Part shown: positions 16,538-23,381 of the stretch, piece after piece | Layout of the letters: the number at the start of each line of letters is the position of its first letter | Numbering within the stretch: the first letter of the stretch is position 1 | From: Stygiobacter sp. RIFOXYC2_FULL_38_25 | GTDB taxonomy: Bacteria; Bacteroidota; Ignavibacteria; Ignavibacteriales; Melioribacteraceae | NCBI GenBank assembly: GCA_001803165.1 | Contig: MHAZ01000021.1 | Span: 1 to 64,000 of the forward strand | DNA length: 64,000 nt | Direction of reading: 5' to 3' | Notes under the pieces: model-generated | Told to the model about the DNA's origin: nothing | The model's database searches: none | What the model saw: the letters and a program-made list of their open reading frames with translations, nothing else | Translations under genes and position numbers: made by a program

Positions 16538-16605
16538 CAACGCGTTCAACTCGGACACGCAAAAGCACTGCTTCGCTCTGTTTTTGTACGCCGGTTAACG
16601 AAACA
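16532..16605 (+). other. attC-like recombination site
   Basis: The sequence starts GACTAACAACGCGTTCAAC and ends GGTTAACGAAACA. The two ends pair as CTAAC/(G)TTAG across the circularised cassette and CGTTCAAC/GTT-AACG, with one unpaired base on one arm, the usual extrahelical base of attC. The middle folds as CAAAAGCACTG against CTCTGTTTTTG. The length, about 74 nt, is in the attC range. The terminal base is A where G is canonical, so excision may be impaired. Confidence 0.65.
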
Positions 16606-16730
16606 TTATATGTTTTACAATGCACAGTTTACTTTGATAGTGAGAAAAGATTTAGCAAGCAAAAACTCAATTGGTGATACTGGAAGAACAAAAGCTATAA
16701 CGAATAAATTTATATAAAGGAATTATCTTA

Positions 16731-18125
16731 ATGGAAAACAAAATTAAACAACCGCTTTACATTGTCGCACTAACCGCAATCTTTCTTGTAGTACTTTCAT
16801 TTGTAAAGGTTGATTACCTAATTGAAAAAGTAAATTTCACAATCAGAACTGTTGATGTACTATCCGACATTAAAGATGTTCCGGTTGAAGAACCCGCTAT
16901 TAATGCTCTTAACGCAACTCCTCTTTACAACAAAGCATCGCTTAATATTATTCCTTTGTTTAGAAGTGCGGCAGAAGTCATTGTTGAATTATTCAACGAA
17001 CCGGCACCGGCTCAAGGCGTAAAAACTCCAATTACCGGAAACACAAAACAGCTCAGCAATTTTTTTGAAGCTGTTAAGCTTGCAAAATCAAAAAGTGTAC
17101 GCGTAGCTCACTTTGGTGATTCCGCTATTGAAGGTGATTTGATTACTGCTGATATGCGCGAAACTATGCAGAACAAATTTGGCGGTAACGGTGTTGGCTG
17201 GCTTGGTATTGTTTCTCAAGACATTACTTTCAGAATGACTACCAAGCATTCTTTTTCCCAAGGGAATTGGGATGTTGCCTCTGCATACACAAACAATCCT
17301 AAAGGTTTGCCGCTTGGAGTAAGCGCAGAAGCTTTTGTTCCTAAAGGAAATGCTTGGGTTCAGTATGAAACAACGCCGATGAGAAGATACTTACGCGATT
17401 TCAACACAGTAAAAGTTTATTATACAAACGCAAAAGCTTCTTCAATCAATTACACTTTTGATGGCGGAGCTAAACAAACTATGGCTCTAAAGCCGGGTGC
17501 TGGAGTTCAAGAATTAATTTTGAAACCGGCAGGAAAAGCAAAGAAGATTAAAATCGAATTTCCGGTTGCCGAACAAGCTACGTTTTTTGGCGCTACATTG
17601 GAAAACGATCCCGGAGTTTATGTAGATAATTTCCCTCTTCGCGGAAACAGCGGTGTTGATCTCCAGCAAGTTAGTGTTCCGATGCTTAAAGAATTTGCAA
17701 AGTATATGGATTACAAACTCATCATTCTCGAATTTGGTTTGAACATTGCAGGCAACAAAACTGATTATACATGGTACGAACGCGAAATGACAAAAGTAAT
17801 TAACAACTTCAAAGCTGCATTTCCAAAAGCAAGCATAGTCCTTGTTTCTGTTCACGATAAATCAATGAAAAAAGGAAGCGAGTTTGTTACCGATCCCGCA
17901 ATTACAAGATTAGTTGCCTCACAGAAAAATCTTGCTAAGACAACCGATGTAGCAATCTGGAGTTTGTTTGATGCGATGGGCGGGCAAAATTCCATGCCGA
18001 CTTGGGTAAATTCAAACCCGCCATTGGCGTTTAAGGATTACATCCACTTTAATGATCAAGGTGCAAAGAAAGTTGCGCAACTTTTCACAGATGCATTATT
18101 TGATGAATTTAACAAGAGCAAATAA
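16731..18125 (+). CDS. Membrane-anchored SGNH-type protein of the acylation set (DltD-like role)
   Basis: 464-aa protein with an N-terminal membrane anchor (about residues 9-25) and a periplasmic SGNH fold: 'AHFGDSAIEGD' (Ser near 130), Gly in 'GGNGVGW', 'LEFGLNIAGN' (Asn) and 'DYIHFND' (Asp, His) near residue 442. It is the first of four genes in the order SGNH, acyl-AMP ligase, ACP, MBOAT. Its TAA is followed immediately by the ATG of the ligase. By analogy with DltD or AlgJ/X-type proteins it would help transfer or edit the acyl group on an envelope polymer. The polymer is not known. AAGGA precedes the ATG. Confidence 0.8.
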   Translation: MENKIKQPLYIVALTAIFLVVLSFVKVDYLIEKVNFTIRTVDVLSDIKDVPVEEPAINALNATPLYNKASLNIIPLFRSAAEVIVELFNEPAPAQGVKTPITGNTKQLSNFFEAVKLAKSKSVRVAHFGDSAIEGDLITADMRETMQNKFGGNGVGWLGIVSQDITFRMTTKHSFSQGNWDVASAYTNNPKGLPLGVSAEAFVPKGNAWVQYETTPMRRYLRDFNTVKVYYTNAKASSINYTFDGGAKQTMALKPGAGVQELILKPAGKAKKIKIEFPVAEQATFFGATLENDPGVYVDNFPLRGNSGVDLQQVSVPMLKEFAKYMDYKLIILEFGLNIAGNKTDYTWYEREMTKVINNFKAAFPKASIVLVSVHDKSMKKGSEFVTDPAITRLVASQKNLAKTTDVAIWSLFDAMGGQNSMPTWVNSNPPLAFKDYIHFNDQGAKKVAQLFTDALFDEFNKSK

Positions 18126-19859
18126 ATGAGCGAGTTTAATTTCAACATCGAAGAAGCTAACACGCTTTGGAAGCGCTGGACACTTAACGCGAAAAAATAT
18201 CCTGACCGCGAAGCAATTATTCACTGGCTTGCCGACGGCGAACATCACCGCTGGACATTTAGCACTTTACTCGAATCAGCGAAAAAGTTTTCTGTTCATA
18301 TTAAATCTGCCGGAATAAAACCCGGAGATGTTTGCGCAATTGTAATGCGTCACAATCCAAATTTCTATCCATTGTATATGGGAATCAGCCGTACTGCTGC
18401 ATTGCCTGCTTGCTTGGCTTATCCAAATCCACGTTTGCACCCGGATAAGTTTAGGCAAGGTATTGAAGGAATGTCTCAGCGTTCCGGTTTGGATTATATT
18501 TTAACCGAGCGAGAACTTGAACCGCTTATTCGTCCGTTGATTGAAAAACCGGGCAGCACAATTAAGGCAATGCTCTTCCCTCTTGAATGGGACACACAAA
18601 GCGAAGTTGATCCAAAAGTTGATGATGAAATAGAAAAGATTGCAAACAATGTTAAAGATACAGAACCGTTCCTGCTTCAGCATTCGAGCGGAACAACAGG
18701 ATTACAAAAACCTGTAGTTCTTTCTCACAGAGCAGTTCTCAATCATGTTAAGCATTACGGAAAAGCAATTGGTTTTAGTGAAACAGATAAAATTGTAAGC
18801 TGGCTTCCATTATACCATGATATGGGTCTGATCGGCGCATATCATCTTCCGCTTGCTTACGGAATTCCTTCTGTACAAATTGATCCTTTCCAATGGGTAC
18901 TCGCGCCGGTAATTCAGCTTGAAGCAATTACACAAGAAAAAGGAACTCTGCTCTGGCTTCCAAATTTTGCTTATAACATTTACGCAGAAAAAGTTGATGA
19001 AGAAGAGCTCGAAGGAATTAATCTTTCAAGCGTCCGCAGGGTAATTAACGCAAGCGAACCAATCCGTCACGATAGTCATCAAAAATTTGCCGATAGATTT
19101 GCCAAGTACGGGTTTGATCCTTTGGCATTAACCGGCATGTATGGAATGGCTGAAACAACTCTGGCTTGTAGTCAAACCGAAGAAGGAAAACCGATTTCGG
19201 AAGTTGCCGCAGATAGAAACGAATTATCAAATGGTAAATTTAAATTTGCCGAAGGTGACGCAGTTGTGCGCGTTTGTGTTTCATCCGGCAAGTTGATTGG
19301 TGAATGCCAAATGAAAATTGTTGATGAGAACAGAAATGAAATTGAAGACGGCTTAGTTGGCGAAGTTGCTACTCATTCTGTTTCGATGTTTGATGGATAC
19401 AGAAATTATCCCGAAAAAACCGCAGAAGTTTTTGTAGATGGCTGGTTTTACACAGGAGATTACGGATTCAAATACAAAGATGAGTTTTACATAATCGGCA
19501 GAAAGAAAGATATCATCATTGTTGCGGGTAAAAACATTTATCCAGAAGACATTGAAAATGTGGTCAATCATACCGAAGGCGTTGTTCCCGGACGCGTTAT
19601 TGCTTTTGGCGAAGATGATGAAACAATGGGCACGGAACAAGTAGCCGTTGTTGTTGAAACAAAAGCAGTTACTGAAGAAGAAAAGAAAAACGTACGCATG
19701 GCAATTTTGCGTGCGGGAATGAGTATAGACATAAATATTCACAAAGTATATTTAGTGCCGTCGCGTTGGCTAATTAAAAGTTCCGCGGGTAAACCAAGCC
19801 GCAAAGCAAATAAAGAAAGATTAATCAATGGATCAGATCCACAAGTTTGGAGTAAATAA
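18126..19859 (+). CDS. Fatty-acyl-AMP ligase / acyl-AMP synthetase
   Basis: 577-aa ANL-family adenylating enzyme. It has the A3 phosphate-binding loop 'HSSGTTGLQKPVVLSH' near residue 187, 'GMYGMAETT' (A5), 'WFYTGDYG' (A7), 'IIGRKKDIIIVAGKNIYPED' (A8) and the C-terminal catalytic Lys in 'IKSSAGKPSRKA' near residue 554. Because the next gene is an acyl carrier protein overlapping by one base, the likely reaction is ATP-dependent activation of a carboxylic acid and loading onto that ACP, as DltA does with DltC. The acid could be a fatty, hydroxy or other acid; the sequence does not decide this. Confidence 0.88.
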   Translation: MSEFNFNIEEANTLWKRWTLNAKKYPDREAIIHWLADGEHHRWTFSTLLESAKKFSVHIKSAGIKPGDVCAIVMRHNPNFYPLYMGISRTAALPACLAYPNPRLHPDKFRQGIEGMSQRSGLDYILTERELEPLIRPLIEKPGSTIKAMLFPLEWDTQSEVDPKVDDEIEKIANNVKDTEPFLLQHSSGTTGLQKPVVLSHRAVLNHVKHYGKAIGFSETDKIVSWLPLYHDMGLIGAYHLPLAYGIPSVQIDPFQWVLAPVIQLEAITQEKGTLLWLPNFAYNIYAEKVDEEELEGINLSSVRRVINASEPIRHDSHQKFADRFAKYGFDPLALTGMYGMAETTLACSQTEEGKPISEVAADRNELSNGKFKFAEGDAVVRVCVSSGKLIGECQMKIVDENRNEIEDGLVGEVATHSVSMFDGYRNYPEKTAEVFVDGWFYTGDYGFKYKDEFYIIGRKKDIIIVAGKNIYPEDIENVVNHTEGVVPGRVIAFGEDDETMGTEQVAVVVETKAVTEEEKKNVRMAILRAGMSIDINIHKVYLVPSRWLIKSSAGKPSRKANKERLINGSDPQVWSK

Positions 19860-20092
19860 TGATTTCAGCAGAATTAAAAGCAGTGATTCTTAAGCAGCTA
19901 AACCTGGATGATTTCAATCTACAAGACGATACAATTGCGCCGCAAGTTCCGGGCTGGGATTCTCTCAATCACATTAACATTATTGTGGAAGTAGAACATA
20001 AGTTTGGAGTTAAGTTTAAGAGCCGTGAGCTTCTTCAGCTTAAATGTGTTGGCGATTTACAAAAGCTTGTTGATTCAAAATTAGGTAAATAA
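19859..20092 (+). CDS. Acyl carrier protein
   Basis: 77-aa carrier protein with the phosphopantetheine site 'GWDSLNHI' (Ser35). Its length and helix pattern are those of stand-alone ACPs or DltC-like carriers. It shares one base with the ligase stop codon (TAATG), so the two are translationally coupled. It is distinct from a housekeeping fatty-acid ACP, which usually has 'GADSLD' and sits with fab genes. It is predicted to hand its acyl group to the MBOAT protein encoded next. Confidence 0.9.
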   Translation: MISAELKAVILKQLNLDDFNLQDDTIAPQVPGWDSLNHINIIVEVEHKFGVKFKSRELLQLKCVGDLQKLVDSKLGK

Positions 20093-20204
20093 TTCTTCCA
20101 TTAGCGTTCCTTGCGTTTCCTTTGCGTTTCTTGCGTGGAAAAGAGTAAAGCTTTCACGCAAAGACCGCTAAGCTTACGCAAAGCCGCAAAAACAAAACCA
20201 TTCT
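20093..20204. repeat. CGCAAAG-family repeat copy S1
   Basis: The gap between the ACP and MBOAT genes is filled by 'TTGCGTTTCCTTTGCG' and inverted 'CACGCAAAGACCGCTAAG' units, a second dispersed repeat family. Similar copies occur at about 46670, 49389 and 61940. It would be transcribed within the acylation operon. Confidence 0.7.
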
Positions 20205-21701
20205 ATGTTTAATATTAATCTGCAATACATTTGGGATTTGCTAAAGTACAATCCCTCCGATCCGCTGATATTCAGCACAAGTTTATTTCTTTTTTTGTTT
20301 TTGTTCTTCTTGGTGTTCTACAATCTGTTTGGCAAAAACAAAATGGTTCGCCTTGCGCTGCTGATCGTCTTTTCACTTTACTTCTATTATAAATCAGCTG
20401 GATATTACGCGGGAATACTCGTCGTCTCGGCAGTTGTGAATTTCTTCTTCGCCAAGTTTATTGCTTCAACGGAAAATTTTACTTGGAAGCGAATTCATCT
20501 TGCGCTGGCAGTTCTTCTTAATATTGGAATACTTGGCTACTTCAAGTACACAAATTTTATAATGCAGATTATTGCTGAGATGAACAAAGCACAGTTTGAA
20601 CCTCTTTCCATTTTTCTGCCGATAGGAATTTCCTTCTATACATTCAAATCGCTCAATTATGTTTTTGATGTTTACTTAGATAACATGGAACCAACAAACA
20701 GCTTCCGTGATTTTTGCGTGTATGTTTTCTTCTTCCCAAATTTATTGATGGGACCGATTGACCGCGCTTCGGAATTTTTGCCGCAAGTTCAAAAAGAACT
20801 TTATCTCTCCAAAGAAGATTTGGGCAAAGCCACACTTTTAATTATAGCTGGTTTGTTTAAGAAAGTAGTAATTGCGGATTACATCAGCTTGAATTTTGTA
20901 GATAGGATATTTGACTTCCCTCTGCGCTACACTGGTATAGAAAATCTTCTCGCTATTTATGGCTATGCTTTGCAAATCTACTGCGATTTCTCCGGCTACA
21001 CAGATATGGCAATTGGTGTTGCTTTGTTTCTCAGCTTTAAGCTGATGGATAATTTCAACTCACCTTTTAAAGCCACCAGCATTGCGGATTTCTGGCGGCG
21101 CTGGCATATTTCTCTCAGCAAATGGCTGCTCGATTATCTTTTCAAACCGATGCAGTTCAGCATGCGCTCGCTTAGAATTTGGGCAAACGTGATTGCTATA
21201 TTTATCACGTTTGTAATTTGCGGTCTATGGCATGGCGGTGCGTGGAATTTTATTATCTGGGGTGCACTCCACGGTTTTATGATGTCTTTCAGTTTGCTTG
21301 TTCAAAAACCGAAACAAGCACTTTACAAACTGCTGCGAATCAACGACACAAAGTTCTTACGCTTCTTCCAAGTCGTCATTACATTTCATTTGATCGCGGC
21401 TTCATTTATCATTTTCCGTACTAATGATATGCAGGTAATCAAAGACATGTTTTCTCAGATTTTTGATTTCTTCCACGTCGAAGTGTTCTTACAGTTTGCA
21501 GAAAAACTGCCCATAATTTTGGGATTGATGTTGTTAGGATATGTTTTGCATTTTATGCCGGCAAAAATTGAAAATGGTTTTAGGAAATTTTTTGTCGCGT
21601 TACCTTGGTTTATCCAGGCAATTTTACTAGTTACTGTTATTTGGATTGCAGCACAGTTTAAGTCGGCAGATATAACGCCGTTTATCTATTTCCAGTTCTA
21701 A
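20205..21701 (+). CDS. MBOAT-family O-acyltransferase (AlgI/DltB-like)
   Basis: 498-aa polytopic inner-membrane protein with about ten helices. MBOAT signatures are 'FLPIGISFYTFKSLNYV', 'QIYCDFSGYTDMAIG', 'DFWRRWHISLSKWLLDY' and the catalytic-His block 'CGLWHGGAWNFIIWGALHG' near residue 345. The family moves acyl groups from carrier proteins or CoA across the membrane to alginate, cellulose, teichoic acid and similar polymers. With the upstream ACP and ligase it completes a Dlt-like pathway. The next gene starts 19 bases after its stop. Confidence 0.92.
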   Translation: MFNINLQYIWDLLKYNPSDPLIFSTSLFLFLFLFFLVFYNLFGKNKMVRLALLIVFSLYFYYKSAGYYAGILVVSAVVNFFFAKFIASTENFTWKRIHLALAVLLNIGILGYFKYTNFIMQIIAEMNKAQFEPLSIFLPIGISFYTFKSLNYVFDVYLDNMEPTNSFRDFCVYVFFFPNLLMGPIDRASEFLPQVQKELYLSKEDLGKATLLIIAGLFKKVVIADYISLNFVDRIFDFPLRYTGIENLLAIYGYALQIYCDFSGYTDMAIGVALFLSFKLMDNFNSPFKATSIADFWRRWHISLSKWLLDYLFKPMQFSMRSLRIWANVIAIFITFVICGLWHGGAWNFIIWGALHGFMMSFSLLVQKPKQALYKLLRINDTKFLRFFQVVITFHLIAASFIIFRTNDMQVIKDMFSQIFDFFHVEVFLQFAEKLPIILGLMLLGYVLHFMPAKIENGFRKFFVALPWFIQAILLVTVIWIAAQFKSADITPFIYFQF

Positions 21702-21720
21702 CAAAAATCATGGGGAATTT

Positions 21721-23148
21721 ATGATTAGGAGATTCTTAGTAGCTGTAGGCATATTGATTGTCTTTGTGAGCTGCGAAAGAGATGTATTTACCGGATACGA
21801 AGAAATTGAAGAAGTTGAAAACTGCAAAATTTTTATCGAAAGCGACCCATCAAAAGCTTTAATTTATTTAAATGGGATGAATACCGGCAAAAAAACTCCG
21901 GACACGCTAAGTTGGCTAAGCTCTGGCGAAAATAAAATAACACTTAAAACCAACTACTACGACGACACAACAGCCACAGTGGATTTAGTCAAAAATAAAA
22001 TGAGTCATCTATTCATCAACTTCGAAGCTAACTCTAGGGGACTCGGAAAGATCAACTGTACTTCTTATCCGCAAGACGCTGCGATATTCTTTGATGGTTT
22101 GCCGATAAACAGCAAAACCCCTTTCACTATAAAGGGTGTTAAGCCTGGTACTCATTATATAAAATACAAATACCCAATGCATAGAGAAGATAGTGTCTCT
22201 GTAACTGTATATGGTGATGTAATGACATCAGCTTTTATTACTTTGGAAGACACTACTAAATGGGTCAGTTACAATAAAAAAAACTCACCGATTCTTTCCA
22301 ATACCATAAACTGTATTGCAGCGGATAAGAAAAACAATATTTGGTTTGGGACAGACAAGGGATTGAGTAGAAAAAACGGAAGTAAGTGGACTAATTATAC
22401 TACTGAAAACACTTCATTACCAACCAATACTATTAATCACATAGCAGTTGATAATAATGATGGGATCTGGCTATCAACTTCTAAGGGAATTTTTTTACTG
22501 AGAAATTCAATCTTAACCGATTATTCATATAACCTGGCAAACAAAAACGTTAAAATGATTTCTTGCAGTAAGAAAGATACAATATGGGCTTCCGTAACCG
22601 GAGTCGGTTTGTGTAAGCTTATGGGAAATAGATGGATCATTTATAATAGCTTAAATTCAGGACTAAAGGAAAATAACATTAACTGCATGACTGTGGATGA
22701 TTTCGAGAATGTTTGGATCGGCTCGCCAAATTATGGATTGACGTTTTTTAATCGCTATGAGTGGACAACTTTTAATGATAGCCCAACCGGTATCTTCTCG
22801 CTTCACATAAGCTATAGTGATACCATGTGGGTTGGAACATCGAGATATCCATATGGGTATGGTCCAATTTTTTACGATAACGGGCAAGAATGGAAAATGC
22901 TGGTTGAACCTAAATTAATATCTAATCTAACATATACTATTTGCAGCACTAACCGAAGAGTGTTCTTTGGAACTTTAAACGGAATTGGTATTTACTCGGA
23001 CGATACGGAAAATGTAGTTTTCTATAACCAAGCCAATTCTTCACTCCAACTTTACAAGGTTCGAACCTTAGCAGTAGATGCAAACGGACATTTATGGATG
23101 GGAACAGAAACTCAAGGCAGCGGAATGCTAAAAAAGGAAAATCTGTAG
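21721..23148 (+). CDS. PEGA-domain lipoprotein with two-component-regulator-type propeller
   Basis: 475-aa lipoprotein with a signal peptide and lipobox 'FVSC' (Cys near residue 18). Two PEGA domains follow: residues about 35-95 ('IFIESDPSKALIYLNG') and 100-165 ('INCTSYPQDAAIFFDG'). The rest is a beta-propeller of Reg_prop-type repeats such as 'NIWFGTDKGLSRKNGSKW' and 'HLWMGTETQGSG'. PEGA and propeller domains bind surface polymers or ligands, so a role in sensing or holding the acylated polymer is possible. It lies 19 bases after the MBOAT gene and is probably co-transcribed. Confidence 0.85.
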   Translation: MIRRFLVAVGILIVFVSCERDVFTGYEEIEEVENCKIFIESDPSKALIYLNGMNTGKKTPDTLSWLSSGENKITLKTNYYDDTTATVDLVKNKMSHLFINFEANSRGLGKINCTSYPQDAAIFFDGLPINSKTPFTIKGVKPGTHYIKYKYPMHREDSVSVTVYGDVMTSAFITLEDTTKWVSYNKKNSPILSNTINCIAADKKNNIWFGTDKGLSRKNGSKWTNYTTENTSLPTNTINHIAVDNNDGIWLSTSKGIFLLRNSILTDYSYNLANKNVKMISCSKKDTIWASVTGVGLCKLMGNRWIIYNSLNSGLKENNINCMTVDDFENVWIGSPNYGLTFFNRYEWTTFNDSPTGIFSLHISYSDTMWVGTSRYPYGYGPIFYDNGQEWKMLVEPKLISNLTYTICSTNRRVFFGTLNGIGIYSDDTENVVFYNQANSSLQLYKVRTLAVDANGHLWMGTETQGSGMLKKENL

Positions 23149-23338
23149 TTATAATTGAACCATCGTCCCCCCGCACTTTAATAATTGGTTTTCGGTGGTA
23201 ATGAAGATGTAGAAAGGTACAGAATAAACCACAATTGTAATTTCCAATATTCCTCTCAAAATAAGTCACAATCCTTCATCTTTCTCAAAATTTACATAAA
23301 TTAAGGAAGCAGAAAGCCAATAAACGCAATATTCAGCA

Positions 23339-23353
23339 GGCTTGATTTTTGCA
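23339..23353 (+). promoter_or_regulatory. Possible sigma-54 type -24/-12 promoter
   Basis: 'AGGCTTGATTTTTGCA' has GG and GC separated by exactly ten bases, as in -24/-12 elements, and lies about 30 bases before the ATG at 23382. The -24 half is short of the full TTGGCAC consensus and no activator gene is nearby, so chance is a real alternative. Confidence 0.25.
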
Positions 23354-23381
23354 CGGTATGATACTTTAATAAGACAAAACT

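Larger units (their letters stand above)
16035..16605 (+). mobile_element. Solitary integron-type gene cassette
   Basis: A 571-bp insert carrying one short-leader ORF (16061-16537) followed directly by an attC-like site. The 5' junction reads ATG^TTAGCA and the 3' junction ACA^TTATAT. Removing the insert gives ATG TTA TAT GTT TTA, which exactly restores the Cdd1 frame, with no target duplication. That is how integron integrases insert cassettes at a G^TT secondary site. The boundary is ambiguous by three bases because both sides begin TTA. No integrase gene is in the window. Confidence 0.75.
15844..16707 (+). pseudogene. Cdd1-family ('pathogenicity locus') HhH gene, interrupted and decayed
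   Basis: A small helix-hairpin-helix protein gene starting at TTG 15844: 'NKIEIDQKEALKELQQIPG' then 'IGKACSLDIWQLGIRNVADL'. Reading frame 1 stops at 15997-15999, but the next frame continues with 'QQLNSITGMQHDICM' to 16034. The homology then resumes at 16606 with 'LYVLQCTVYF' and ends 'KLNW*YWKNKSYNE' at 16707. Together these match the family's C-terminal pattern CMLYVFRCAVYF..LKWWNWK. Three lesions are visible: a one-base loss near 15990, a 571-bp insertion at 16034/16035, and TGA at 16675-16677 where the family has Trp (TGG). It cannot make the full protein. Confidence 0.85.

Noticed and set aside
16025-16612. TATATG direct repeats at 16025-16030 and 16607-16612 as a transposon target-site duplication
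   Set aside because: Excising between these copies does not restore the Cdd1 frame, whereas the G^TT boundary at 16034/16035 and 16605/16606 gives an exact fit to the family pattern. No transposase or terminal inverted repeats are present.
16675-16677. TGA in the Cdd1 remnant read as selenocysteine or as Trp through code change
   Set aside because: Other genes here use TGA as a normal stop or avoid it, the family position is Trp and not Cys, and the gene already has a frameshift and an insertion. A nonsense change is simpler.
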